NCBI RefSeq assembly: GCF_004341885.1 | Contig: NZ_SLVX01000015.1 | Coordinates: 1 to 64,000, forward strand | Source of the DNA: Shinella granuli | GTDB lineage: Bacteria > Pseudomonadota > Alphaproteobacteria > Rhizobiales > Rhizobiaceae | Direction: 5' to 3' | Length of the DNA stretch: 64,000 nt | Shown: positions 45,990 to 56,848 of the stretch, in pieces | How positions within the stretch are numbered: position 1 is the stretch's first letter | How the letters are laid out: each line of letters begins with the position of its first letter | Notes under the pieces: model-generated | Database searches by the model: none | The model's input: only the letters and a program-made list of their open reading frames with translations | What the model was told of the DNA's origin: nothing | Translations under genes and position numbers: made by a program

Positions 45990-46370
45990 ATGTCCCTCGA
46001 CACAACGGAAGACAAGAGCGACGTCCGCGACGGCATCGTGCATTCGGCGATCCCGGCCGACGAGCTGGCGCGCCTTTCCGACGATATCATTTCCGCGCTG
46101 AAGACCGTCTACGACCCGGAAATCCCGGCCGACATCTTCGAGCTCGGCCTGATCTACAAGATCGACATCGAAGACGACCGCATGGTCAAGATCGACATGA
46201 CGCTGACGGCGCCCGGTTGCCCCGTGGCCGGCGAAATGCCGGGCTGGGTGGAGAACGCCGTGGGCGCGGTCGAGGGTGTGTCCGGCGTCGAGGTCAAGAT
46301 GACCTTCGATCCGCCGTGGACGCCGGACCGCATGTCGGAAGAGGCCCAGGTCGCCGTCGGCTGGTATTGA
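45990..46370 (+). CDS. sufT: SufT (DUF59/MIP18 family) Fe-S maturation protein
   Basis: A 126-residue DUF59 protein. After a variable acidic N-terminus comes the conserved segment LKTVYDPEIPADIFELGLIY, then MTLTAPGCPVAGEMP with the single Cys, and VKMTFDPPWTPDRMSEEAQ. SufT-type proteins assist late Fe-S delivery, related to eukaryotic CIAO2. In Agrobacterium it corresponds to the gene called sufX. It begins 11 bases after sufS. Confidence 0.92.
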   Translation: MSLDTTEDKSDVRDGIVHSAIPADELARLSDDIISALKTVYDPEIPADIFELGLIYKIDIEDDRMVKIDMTLTAPGCPVAGEMPGWVENAVGAVEGVSGVEVKMTFDPPWTPDRMSEEAQVAVGWY

Positions 46371-46480
46371 AGCGAGGGCAAACTCTCAGCGCTGTGACTT
46401 GATCCGTTAACCCGCCAACACTAGATTCAGAGTCGCAGACCGCCGGGCCTTGAACCCGGCCGGCGAAGGAGAAGCGGCCC

Positions 46481-46873
46481 ATGGCCTTTGCAGTGATGAC
46501 ACTTACCGATGCGGCGGCAGACCGCGTCAAGGCGATCGTCGACAATGCCGGCGGCGATGCAAAAGGCATTCGAGTCGGCATCAAGAAGGGCGGTTGCGCC
46601 GGCATGGAATATGCCATCGACCTCGTGACCGAGCCCAATGCCAAGGACGACCTGATCGAGCACAAGGGCGCCAGCGTCTGGGTCGCGCCGGAAGCGGTGC
46701 TCTACCTTCTCGGCACGCAGATGGATTTCGAGGTGACGACGCTGCGCTCCGGCTTCACCTTCCACAACCCGAACCAGACATCCGCCTGCGGCTGCGGCGA
46801 ATCGGTCGAGCTGAAGCCCGCCGATCTTGCGGCCCTTGCCGCCTCCGGCCAGCCGACGGTTCGTGCCGGCTGA
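46481..46873 (+). CDS. sufA: A-type Fe-S carrier SufA
   Basis: A 130-residue HesB/IscA family carrier with the three conserved cluster Cys: C39 in KKGGCAGM, and C103 and C105 in SACGCGES. It accepts clusters from the SUF scaffold and passes them to apo-enzymes. Last gene of the suf operon, 110 bases after sufT. The tail after the CGCGES motif is about 22 residues longer than the shortest homologues. Confidence 0.95.
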   Translation: MAFAVMTLTDAAADRVKAIVDNAGGDAKGIRVGIKKGGCAGMEYAIDLVTEPNAKDDLIEHKGASVWVAPEAVLYLLGTQMDFEVTTLRSGFTFHNPNQTSACGCGESVELKPADLAALAASGQPTVRAG

Positions 46874-46990
46874 GTCTGGGACGCGCGAACGGCGCGCCTT
46901 GCGGCTTTTCTTTGGCGGCGGTTTTGCCTAGTCTCCCACGCGGCCCGAAAATCCGGTGCCGCGTGATCGCCAGGGAGAGGGGCGCGAGCG

Positions 46991-48856
46991 ATGGACGGCT
47001 TTGCCGCGACACTGTACCAGAACCTGCCCTTTCCCGTCGTCCTCGTCGATGCCGAGGCGCGTCTCCTTTCCCATAACGATGCGGCCGCCCGCACCTTCGG
47101 CTGGAATCGCGACGACCGGGATCCGGCGGGCACGGCCGTGCTCGCGGGCGAAGGGGCCGCTGCCCGCCTTGCCCGCCAGGCCGCGGGCGGGCGCGAAAAC
47201 ACCCATGCCCTCTGCTTCCGCCACGACAACGGCACCACCTTCGACGCGACGGCCCATGTGATCGCCCTGCCGGATGCGGCCGGCGGTCCGGCCTATGCGA
47301 TCCTCCTGCGCAGCCTCCTGAGCGGGGGCAGCCATGGCGAGCAGATCCTGCTCGGCCAGCGTATCGCCGCAGCGCTCGACACCATGACCGAGGGGTTTGC
47401 GATCTTCGACGAGGCAGAGCGCCTGGTCATGTTCAACCGCTCCTACAAGGAGCGGTGCGGGCCGGCCCGCGACGCCGTGCGCGTCGGCGTCACCCTCGAA
47501 AGCATTACGCGCGCGAACATCCGCGCCGGCATGTTTCCCGGCATCCGCGAGGGAACGCCGGAGGCCGAGGCGATGGTGCAGGCGCGCCTGGAAAGCCACA
47601 GACGGACCGGCAGCGGCGGAACGGTCTTCGAATTCGGCAAGGACCGGTGGATCCGCGGCGAGAGCCATGTGGCCGAGACCGGCGACATCGTCGCGCTGCG
47701 CGTCGATGTCTCGGAACTGAAGCGCGCCGAGGCGGCGCTGGAGAAGAAGCAGCGCGAATACCTGTCGCTGCTACAGATCCTGCCCGACATGATCCTGCGC
47801 TTCGATCGCGACCTGACGATCCGTTTCGCCAATGACAAGTACGCCCATTTCGTCGGCTCGACGACGGACGAGCTGATCGGCCGTTACCTGCCGGATATCG
47901 CCTGCGCACCGGAAACGACCGCGGCGCTGATGGACGTCGAAAACTACACCCGCGCCGCGCCCGTCAAGACCGTGGAGATCTGCATCGAGGGGCATGACGG
48001 CCAGATGATGTGGATGCTCTGGACCGCCGTCGCGATCTTCGACGGGGAGGGTGTCTGCGAGGTCGTCTGCGTCGGGCGCGACATCACCGAGGCCAAGCGC
48101 CAGCAGCATCAGGTGGAAGCCCAGACGAAAGAGCTGCGCCGGAAGAACGAGGCGCTGGACCAGTTCACCGCCACGGTCTCGCATGACCTGAAGGCGCCGC
48201 TGCGCCATCTGTCCATGTTCGCCGAGATGATCTCGGAGGACCTGCATCGCGGCGACATCGCCGAGCTGCCGCATTATGCCGACCATGTGCGCAAGAGCGC
48301 CGCGCGCATGCGCCGGATCATCGACAGCCTGCTGGAATTCTCGCAGATCGCCTATCGCATCGCCGCGCCGAAGCCGGTTTCGCTCTCCGACGTCGTGCGC
48401 GATGCGCTGGCGCTCCTGGAAAGCCATGTGCGGGAGGCCGACGGGCGCGTCGAGGTTGCGCCGATGCCGGAGGTGATGGGCGATCCCGAGCTCCTGAAGC
48501 GGCTGGCGCAGAACCTCATCGGCAATGCGTTGAAATATCGCCGGCCCGACGATCCTCCCGTCGTGCGCGTCTATTGCCGCGAGAGCGCTGACGGCACGCA
48601 GTTCATCGTCGAGGATGACGGCATCGGTATCGATCCACAGCATGTCGGGCGGATTTTCGAGGTGTTCCAACGCCTTCACCGCGACGAGACGGTGTATCAG
48701 GGCACCGGTGTCGGACTCGCGCTGGCGCGCCGGATCGTCGAGAGCCACAACGGGGTGATAACGCTTGACACGCAGTATGGTCCGGGGGCACGCTTCATCG
48801 TGACGTTTCCGAAACCCGTAAAATCAAAGGGGAACGATCGTGGGAGGCTCGGCTAG
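46991..48856 (+). CDS. Multi-PAS sensor histidine kinase
   Basis: A 621-residue soluble kinase. N-terminal PAS (about 1-110), a second PAS of PAS-7 type (about 120-245, with MTEGFAIFDEAERLVMFN), and a third PAS (about 255-375, LPDMILRFDRDLTIRFAND). Then HisKA with the phosphoacceptor in TVSHDLKAPLRHLSMF and HATPase_c with NLIGNALKYR, DDGIGI and GTGVGLALARRIV. The kinase core resembles those of bacteriophytochromes, but there is no chromophore-binding GAF/PHY module. No membrane segment. Its 3' end overlaps the response regulator gene by 17 bases, so they form a cognate pair. Confidence 0.92.
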   Translation: MDGFAATLYQNLPFPVVLVDAEARLLSHNDAAARTFGWNRDDRDPAGTAVLAGEGAAARLARQAAGGRENTHALCFRHDNGTTFDATAHVIALPDAAGGPAYAILLRSLLSGGSHGEQILLGQRIAAALDTMTEGFAIFDEAERLVMFNRSYKERCGPARDAVRVGVTLESITRANIRAGMFPGIREGTPEAEAMVQARLESHRRTGSGGTVFEFGKDRWIRGESHVAETGDIVALRVDVSELKRAEAALEKKQREYLSLLQILPDMILRFDRDLTIRFANDKYAHFVGSTTDELIGRYLPDIACAPETTAALMDVENYTRAAPVKTVEICIEGHDGQMMWMLWTAVAIFDGEGVCEVVCVGRDITEAKRQQHQVEAQTKELRRKNEALDQFTATVSHDLKAPLRHLSMFAEMISEDLHRGDIAELPHYADHVRKSAARMRRIIDSLLEFSQIAYRIAAPKPVSLSDVVRDALALLESHVREADGRVEVAPMPEVMGDPELLKRLAQNLIGNALKYRRPDDPPVVRVYCRESADGTQFIVEDDGIGIDPQHVGRIFEVFQRLHRDETVYQGTGVGLALARRIVESHNGVITLDTQYGPGARFIVTFPKPVKSKGNDRGRLG

Positions 48857-49247
48857 AAAGCTGATCGTCGTGGACGACGACCCGGTGGACGTGCGCTTCG
48901 TCATGCGTGCCTTCAGCGATGCCGGCAGCATGATCGAGATCACCCACGTCGCCGACGCGGAACTGGCGAGCGACCGGCTGGACCGCGAGGCCTTCGACTA
49001 TATCCTTCTCGACATCAACATGCCCGGCACCAGCGGCATGGACCTGCTCAAGCGGCTGCGCGGGCGCGCCCGCACGGCGGTGACGCCCGTCATCATGCTG
49101 TCCTCGTCCTCCAGCACCGCCGACGTCAACCGCGCCTATGAGAACGGCGCCAATGCCTATGCCGTCAAACCCTCGACGCTGAGCGGCTACCGCGATTTCG
49201 CCGAAGGCTTTACCCGCTTCTGGGTGGACGTCGCCGTCTCGCCCTGA
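48840..49247 (+). CDS. Single-domain response regulator (Rcp1-like)
   Basis: A 135-residue receiver without output domain. GTG start at 48840 with AAAGGGG upstream. Acidic pocket VVDDDPVD (about 10-17), phosphoacceptor Asp58 in LLDINMPGTSG, Ser/Thr switch region MLSSSSSTAD, and Lys110 in AVKPSTLSGY are all present. This short type resembles Rcp1 partners of phytochrome-like kinases and would act through phosphotransfer or protein contact. The overlap with the upstream kinase indicates translational coupling. Confidence 0.92.
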   Translation: MGGSARKLIVVDDDPVDVRFVMRAFSDAGSMIEITHVADAELASDRLDREAFDYILLDINMPGTSGMDLLKRLRGRARTAVTPVIMLSSSSSTADVNRAYENGANAYAVKPSTLSGYRDFAEGFTRFWVDVAVSP

Positions 49248-49269
49248 TCCTTCCCTGCCCGCAATGAAA

Positions 49270-49298
49270 AACCCCGGCCGATGGCATCGGCCGGGGTT
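49270..49298. terminator. Strong bidirectional terminator
   Basis: AACCCCGGCCGAT pairs perfectly with ATCGGCCGGGGTT around GGC. On the minus strand TTTTTCATTG follows, a good T-run for the gcv operon; on the plus strand it lies 22 bases after the response regulator stop. Confidence 0.85.
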
Positions 49299-49334
49299 CA
49301 TCAAGCTGAGGGAAAACCTTGCCCCATCTACCGT

Positions 49335-49414
49335 CGTCATTCTCGCCCCTGAGCCGGGAATCCACATCCGCGGTGTGCCGGCAGGGGATGGTCGGGTCGA
49401 GCCCGACCATGACG
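49335..49414. repeat. Mosaic palindromic intergenic repeat, copy B
   Basis: An 80-bp element with the same CGTCAT and ATGACG ends as copy A (34569-34646). Its right arm, GGTCGGGTCGAGCCCGACC, matches the left arm of copy A, while its left arm is a different palindrome (ATTCTCGCCCCTGAGCCGGGAAT-like). It lies between the gcvP stop and the gcv terminator. Confidence 0.75.
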
Positions 49415-49436
49415 AAGGAAGGGTCGGAGCGACGTC

Positions 49437-52297
<2,861 letters not shown>

Positions 52298-52298
<1 letters not shown>

Positions 52299-52660
52299 CA
52301 GCCGACAAGCTCCTTGTAGGCGGCTTCGTCGAGCAGGCTGTCCGCATCGGCCGGGTTGGCGAGCTTCAGCTTGAAGAACCAGCCGGCGCCCTGCGGGTCG
52401 CTGTTGACGAGGGAGGGATCGGCGGTGATCGCCTCGTTGACTTCGACGATCTCGCCGTCAAGCGGACAATAGACGTCGGAGGCCGCCTTGACGCTCTCGA
52501 CGGTGGCCGCATCGCCGCCCTTCTCGAAGGTCGCGCCGACTTCGGGCAGTTCCACGAAGACGAGGTCGCCGAGCTGTTCGGCCGCATGGACCGTGATGCC
52601 GACGGTCGCGACGCCGCCTTCGATCTTCAGCCACTCGTGTTCTTCGGTGAATTTCAGCAT
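52298..52660 (-). CDS. gcvH: Glycine cleavage H protein
   Basis: A 120-residue lipoyl carrier. The lipoylated Lys is in [15 protein letters not shown]; the surrounding [13 protein letters not shown] and [10 protein letters not shown] segments are diagnostic. Small, acidic and cytosolic; shuttles the aminomethyl group between GcvP and GcvT. A RIME-like repeat occupies most of the 171-base gap between it and gcvT. Confidence 0.98.
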
Positions 52661-52698
52661 GTCTGTTCCTCTCTATGGGAAGGGTCGTTCGTTCTTTC

Positions 52699-52806
52699 GC
52701 CCCTCATCCGCCTGCCGGCACCTTCGGCCCGCAAGCGGGGCGAAGGAACCTGCCGCGCCCTCGCGTCTCCCTTGCCCCGCTTGCGGGGAGAGGGCGGGGT
52801 GAGGGC
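52699..52806. repeat. RIME-like intergenic mosaic element
   Basis: A 108-bp element from GCCCCTCATCCGCCTGCCGG to the end GGGGTGAGGGC. It includes two GC-rich palindromes: CCCGCAAGCGGGGCGAAGG-type and CCCCGCTTGCGGGGAGAGG. The sequence and length match the published description of RIME1 in Rhizobiaceae. It interrupts the gcv operon between gcvT and gcvH without breaking either gene and could fold in the mRNA. Confidence 0.8.
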
Positions 52807-52831
52807 AATAGCTGGGCGGATCGGGTCATGG

Positions 52832-53965
52832 TCAGCGCTTGAAGGTGTTTTTCACGAAAGGCATCGCCGCCACGGTGATCGGCAGGAATTTTCCGCGCAC
52901 GCCGGCATAGAGCTGCGTGCCGGGCGCGATGGCGGATTTGGTGACGTAGCCCATGGCGACGGGGCCGTCGGCATTCGGGCCGAAGCCACCGGAGGTGACG
53001 GTGCCGACGACGTCCTCGGCGTCGGTGGCGAGCACCGCACCGCCGCGCACCGGCGCACGGCCCTCCGCCTTCAGGCCGACGCGGCGGCGGGATGCGCCGT
53101 TTTCGAGCTGATCGAGGATGACGGCCGCGCCCGGAAAGCCGCCGGGGCGCGCGCCGCCCGTGCGGCGCACCTTCTGGATGGCCCATTCGAGACCGGCTTC
53201 CACCGGGGTCGTCGTCGTATCGATGTCGTTGCCGTAGAGGCAGAGACCGGCTTCGAGACGCAGCGAATCGCGCGCGCCAAGGCCGATCGGCAGCACGTCC
53301 GGATGGTCGAGCAGGCGGCGACAGACCGCTTCGGCAAGGCTGGCGGGAATGGAGATCTCGAACCCGTCCTCGCCCGTATAGCCCGAGCGCGAGACGATGC
53401 AGTCGGCATCGTGCAGGTCGCAGGCGCGCACGTCCATGAAGCGCATGGAGGAGACGTCCGCCCACAGTTCGGCGAGCACGGCCTCGGCATGCGGGCCCTG
53501 CAGCGCGATGAGGGCGCGGTCGTCGTGTAGCGTCAGCTCGCAGGTGTCGCCGATCTTCGCCTGCATATGGGCGAAATCCGCCTCCTTGCAGGCGGCGTTG
53601 ACGACGACGTAGAAATGGTCGCCGCGATTGGCGATCATCAGGTCGTCGAGGATGCCGCCCGCATCATTGGTGAAGAGGGCGTAGCGCTGGCGGCCCTCGC
53701 CGAGGCCGAGGACATCGACCGGCACCAGCGTCTCCAGCGCACGGGCGGCGTCCGCATTGTCGCCGGAGCGGGCACGCACGGTGACCTGGCCCATATGGGA
53801 CACGTCGAAGAGGCCGGCGCTCGCGCGGGTATGCAGATGTTCCTTCATCACGCCGGCGGCATATTGCACCGGCATCTCGTAGCCGGCGAACGGCACCATG
53901 CGGGCGCCGAGCGAAATGTTCAGCGCATGAAGCGGGGTTTTCTTGAGTTCAGACGATCCGTCCAA
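52832..53965 (-). CDS. gcvT: Aminomethyltransferase (T protein)
   Basis: A 377-residue tetrahydrofolate-dependent T protein that makes methylene-THF and ammonia from the H-protein-bound intermediate. N-terminal ELKKTPLHALNISLGARMVP and FAGYEMPVQYAAG are typical; folate-binding GYTGEDGFEI follows. Start is a TTG at 53965 giving MDGSSELKK, with GGAGG eight bases upstream; no ATG fits the conserved N-terminus. First gene of the operon and preceded by a glycine riboswitch. Confidence 0.95.
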   Translation of the reverse strand: MDGSSELKKTPLHALNISLGARMVPFAGYEMPVQYAAGVMKEHLHTRASAGLFDVSHMGQVTVRARSGDNADAARALETLVPVDVLGLGEGRQRYALFTNDAGGILDDLMIANRGDHFYVVVNAACKEADFAHMQAKIGDTCELTLHDDRALIALQGPHAEAVLAELWADVSSMRFMDVRACDLHDADCIVSRSGYTGEDGFEISIPASLAEAVCRRLLDHPDVLPIGLGARDSLRLEAGLCLYGNDIDTTTTPVEAGLEWAIQKVRRTGGARPGGFPGAAVILDQLENGASRRRVGLKAEGRAPVRGGAVLATDAEDVVGTVTSGGFGPNADGPVAMGYVTKSAIAPGTQLYAGVRGKFLPITVAAMPFVKNTFKR

Positions 53966-53991
53966 AAGGCGCCCTCCAGTCCTGTGGCGCC
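53964..53991 (-). promoter_or_regulatory. Candidate riboswitch expression platform over the gcvT start
   Basis: In the RNA GGCGCC (53991-53986) can pair with GGCGCC (53973-53968), enclosing a 12-base loop that contains the ribosome-binding GGAG, followed by UUUU and the UUG start. Folding would hide the ribosome site and could also terminate. Alternative pairing with the riboswitch would switch it. Inference from sequence only. Confidence 0.5.
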
Positions 53992-54045
53992 CCCTATCCA
54001 ACGGGCACCGGCTCACAATCCCGGCGCTTTCGCACCGCTCTCCTG

Positions 54046-54218
54046 AGCCCCCTCTGTCCCTTCGCCTGAGATTGTTATCCCTTCGGCGAGCGCTCGAAAA
54101 ACGCTTCTCTCCAGAGTTCCGACGGCACCTTGCTGGTCCTTTTGCCTGAGAGTTTCCGGGGCGGTTGCTCCTTCGGCACCGGCCATGCCCTTGGTCGGGC
54201 GGCCGGCTTCTCCCAGCG
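54046..54218 (-). promoter_or_regulatory. Tandem glycine riboswitch
   Basis: On the minus strand two glycine aptamers occur in series. Aptamer 1 (about 54218-54132) runs from GCTGGGAGAAG through GCCGAAGGAGCAA and ACTCTCAGGCAAAAGGACC to CAGC. Aptamer 2 (about 54116-54046) runs from CTCTGGAGAG through CGCCGAAGGGATAACA and TCTCAGGCGAAGGGAC to AGAGG. The paired CTCTCAGGCAAAAGGAC-like segments are the glycine-binding cores. It lies in the leader of gcvT-gcvH-gcvP and should raise expression when glycine is abundant. Confidence 0.95.
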
Positions 54219-54332
54219 AGGTCGCCCCCAGATAACGGCGTTGCCTGCGCTTTGGCAAGAGCGTTGCGTCGCTCCCAAGCGAATTTTTGTCGTAGCGGGA
54301 AAGGGCCGGGGAAAGAGGCTGCGAAAAGAAAA

Positions 54333-54349
54333 AGCCCCCGAAGGGGCCT
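54333..54349 (-). terminator. Intrinsic terminator with UUCG loop
   Basis: On the minus strand GGCCCC-TTCG-GGGGCTTTTTCTTTTC: a short GC stem closed by a stable UUCG tetraloop followed by a T-rich run. It lies 33 bases past the small ORF at 54383-54670 and upstream of the gcv leader. Confidence 0.88.
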
Positions 54350-54382
54350 GAGGTCGCAGGACGGCTGTTTCCGAGGGGAGGA

Positions 54383-54670
54383 TCAGGCCGATTCCGGCAA
54401 GGCGGGCAGCTCGTTCTCGTCATAGAGGCGCTGCGCCTCGGCAACCGTCACCTGCGGCGCGCCGCCGGGAGCGGTGATCAAGGCCAGGGCCAGGGCCGGC
54501 GGATGGATGACGTTGAGCGCGGCGATCGCGCGGGCATCCCCGCGCACCTTCGCATCCTCGCTCCAGGCATGGATGCGCTCCTCGAAAAGCGTGTTCGCAC
54601 GCGTCTGCGACCGCATCCCCTGCGATGCATAGGCGGCCGTTGCCGGCGAAACTGTCACGATCTGTGTCAT
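54383..54670 (-). CDS. Small hypothetical protein
   Basis: A 95-residue protein from the ATG at 54670, MTQIVTVSPATAAYASQG. The frame extends to 54754, but the added residues are basic and unlikely. A helix-prone region RANTLFEERIHAWSEDAK is followed by ALNVIHPPALALALITAP and a C-terminal helix AEAQRLYDENELP. No signal peptide or known motif. It has its own terminator and lies between gcv and the Lrp-like gene. Function not recognised. Confidence 0.65.
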   Translation of the reverse strand: MTQIVTVSPATAAYASQGMRSQTRANTLFEERIHAWSEDAKVRGDARAIAALNVIHPPALALALITAPGGAPQVTVAEAQRLYDENELPALPESA

Positions 54671-54882
54671 GGCGTTCAACGGAGTTGGTTTTCGTTGTCG
54701 CAATTTAACAGTTGCATCTTTCCGGGGTGTGAATTGCCATGGTTGCATTTTCATCGAATTTTAACGGTCTGTACGATTATCGGCCGGCCTTGCCTTTGCC
54801 GGCGGAATTCCGCCATAAGAGATGTGGAACGCCGCCGGAATCGGGCGGGAACAAGCATGCCGCCGATGGCGCGGGAGGACCG

Positions 54883-55119
54883 ATGAAGCCGATTTTCGTG
54901 CAATTGCAATGCGCTCCGGGCAAGACTTACGAGGTCGCCGATGCGCTTTACGCTACGGAACTCATTTCGGAGCTCTATTCGACGAGCGGCGACTATGACC
55001 TTCTCCTGAAGATCTATGTCGACAGCGAGGAGGATATCGGCAAGTTCATCAACGACCACGTCGCCTCCATCCCGGGCATCGTGCGCTCGCTGACGACGCT
55101 GACCTTCCGCGCATTCTGA
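54883..55119 (+). CDS. Stand-alone Lrp/AsnC ligand-binding (RAM) domain protein
   Basis: A 78-residue protein with GGGAGG ribosome site upstream of the ATG at 54883. It corresponds to the C-terminal alpha/beta sandwich of Lrp/AsnC regulators: FVQLQCAPGKTYEVADAL, SGDYDLLLKIYVDSEEDIG and the terminal strand TLTFRAF. There is no DNA-binding helix-turn-helix. Such solo domains form amino-acid-binding oligomers and may modulate full-length Lrp proteins. Proximity to the glycine cleavage operon is suggestive but not proof of a link. Confidence 0.88.
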   Translation: MKPIFVQLQCAPGKTYEVADALYATELISELYSTSGDYDLLLKIYVDSEEDIGKFINDHVASIPGIVRSLTTLTFRAF

Positions 55120-55190
55120 CGCGCGCCGTTTCCAATATTCCCCTTCGCCCGTTCTTGCGCTAAAGCACGGCGCAACGAAAGAAGGCGAAG

Positions 55191-56183
55191 ATGGCAGGCA
55201 TCGAACACAAGCAGGTGGAGAATGACGAGGCGGGCATGCGGCTCGACCGGTGGTTCAAGGTCCACTATCCGGGCCTCGGCTTCGGCCAGTTGCAGAAGCT
55301 GCTGCGCTCCGGCCAGGTGCGCGTCGATGGCGGCCGCGCCAAGAGCGACACCCGCATCCAGCCCGGCCAGATGGTCCGCATCCCGCCGATGGACGTGGAT
55401 GCCAAGGGACCGAAGGCCGGCCCCATCGCCGGCCGCGACCTGAAACATTCCCCCGATGGCGAACTGCTCGCCCGCATGCTGCTGCATGAGGACGACAAGG
55501 TCTTCGTGCTCAACAAGCCGGCGGGCATCGCCGTGCAGGGCGGCTCGGGCGTCACCCGGCACATCGACAAGATGCTGGAAGCCTGGACGAACCAGAAGGG
55601 CGAGAAACCGCGCCTCGTGCACCGCCTCGACCGCGACACGTCGGGCGTGCTCGTCATCGCCCGCACGCGCGGCGCGGCGCAGAAGCTGACCGCCGCCTTC
55701 CGCGAGCGCGACACCAAGAAGACCTACTGGTCGCTGGTCAAGGGCGTGCCGAAGAAGCGCGAGGACAAGATCTCGACCTGGCTGGTGAAGGAGCAGACGC
55801 CTGACGGCGACCGCATGCGCATCGCCAAACATGGCGAGGACGGTGCGGACCACGCCGTTTCCTTCTACCGCGTCGTCGAGCAGGCGGGGCAGAACTTCGC
55901 CTGGCTCGAGATGGAGCCCTATACCGGGCGCACGCACCAGCTCCGCGTGCACGCCGCCCATATCGGCCACCCGATCCTCGGCGACCCGAAATATTTCGAC
56001 GCGGACGTCAACTGGGCGTTTCCGGGCGGCGTGCAGAACCGCCTGCATCTCCATGCCCGCCATATCGACATCCCGCACCCGTCCGGCGGGCGCCTGCGCG
56101 TCACCGCGCCGCTGCCGCCGCACATGGTGCAGACCTGGAACCTCTTCGGCTTCGACCAGAACGCGGCGGACGAGGAAGACTGA
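55191..56183 (+). CDS. RluC/RluD-family 23S rRNA pseudouridine synthase
   Basis: A 330-residue enzyme with an N-terminal S4 domain (about 12-70, RLDRWFKVHYPGLGFGQLQK) and the catalytic RluA-type domain with Asp147 in VHRLDRDTSGVLVIAR, plus RTHQLRVHAAHIGHPILGDP. This matches RluC-like enzymes. Stop overlaps the start of the HAD phosphatase by one base; the three genes pseudouridine synthase-HAD-ATP12 form a classic alphaproteobacterial operon. Confidence 0.93.
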   Translation: MAGIEHKQVENDEAGMRLDRWFKVHYPGLGFGQLQKLLRSGQVRVDGGRAKSDTRIQPGQMVRIPPMDVDAKGPKAGPIAGRDLKHSPDGELLARMLLHEDDKVFVLNKPAGIAVQGGSGVTRHIDKMLEAWTNQKGEKPRLVHRLDRDTSGVLVIARTRGAAQKLTAAFRERDTKKTYWSLVKGVPKKREDKISTWLVKEQTPDGDRMRIAKHGEDGADHAVSFYRVVEQAGQNFAWLEMEPYTGRTHQLRVHAAHIGHPILGDPKYFDADVNWAFPGGVQNRLHLHARHIDIPHPSGGRLRVTAPLPPHMVQTWNLFGFDQNAADEED

Positions 56184-56848
56184 TGCGGCTCGTCCTTTTC
56201 GATTGCGACGGCACGCTGGTCGACAGCGTCAACCTGATCCATGAGGTCATGGCGCGCACCTTCGTCGATTTCGGCTTCGCACGGCCGGATATCGCGCAAA
56301 CCAAGGCGATCATCGGCCTGACGCTCGACATCGCCATCGCCCGCATGCAGGGCAAGCCGCATGTCGACGACGAGGCGCTGGCGATGACCGCGCATTACAA
56401 GGCGGCCTATTCCGGCGTGCGCGCCGAACCCGGCTTCCAGGAGCCGCTCTTTCCGGGCATCGCCACGATGATGGCGCGGCTGGAGCGGCAGGACGACCTG
56501 ATCCTCGGCGCTGTGACGGGAAAGTCCCGCCGCGGCCTCGATCTCATCCGCGCCGCACACGGCTTCGACAAGACCTTCTTCGTCTCGCGCACGGCCGACG
56601 ACTGCCCCTCCAAGCCGCATCCGGCCATGGTGACGGAATGCTGCAGCGAGGCGGGCGTGGATGCGGTGCGCACGGTTGTCATCGGCGATGCGGTCTACGA
56701 TATGCAGATGGCGAAGGCGGCGGGCGCGAAGGCGATCGGCGTTTCCTGGGGCTATGCCACCGTGCCCGAACTGGTCGAGGCCGGCGCGGATCACATCCTG
56801 CGCACGCCCGCCGACCTTCTCGAATGGCTGGAGATTTCCGATGCGTGA
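56183..56848 (+). CDS. HAD family hydrolase (phosphoglycolate-phosphatase-like)
   Basis: A 221-residue HAD-IA hydrolase. Nucleophile Asp7 and acid Asp9 in VLFDCDGTLVDS; motif II Thr in AVTGKSRRGL (T in the VTG); motif III Lys in KPHPAM; motif IV in VVIGDAVYDMQMAKAAG. Substrate unknown; often a phosphoglycolate-like or sugar phosphatase. Its 3' end overlaps the ATP12 gene by 8 bases. Confidence 0.93.
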   Translation: MRLVLFDCDGTLVDSVNLIHEVMARTFVDFGFARPDIAQTKAIIGLTLDIAIARMQGKPHVDDEALAMTAHYKAAYSGVRAEPGFQEPLFPGIATMMARLERQDDLILGAVTGKSRRGLDLIRAAHGFDKTFFVSRTADDCPSKPHPAMVTECCSEAGVDAVRTVVIGDAVYDMQMAKAAGAKAIGVSWGYATVPELVEAGADHILRTPADLLEWLEISDA

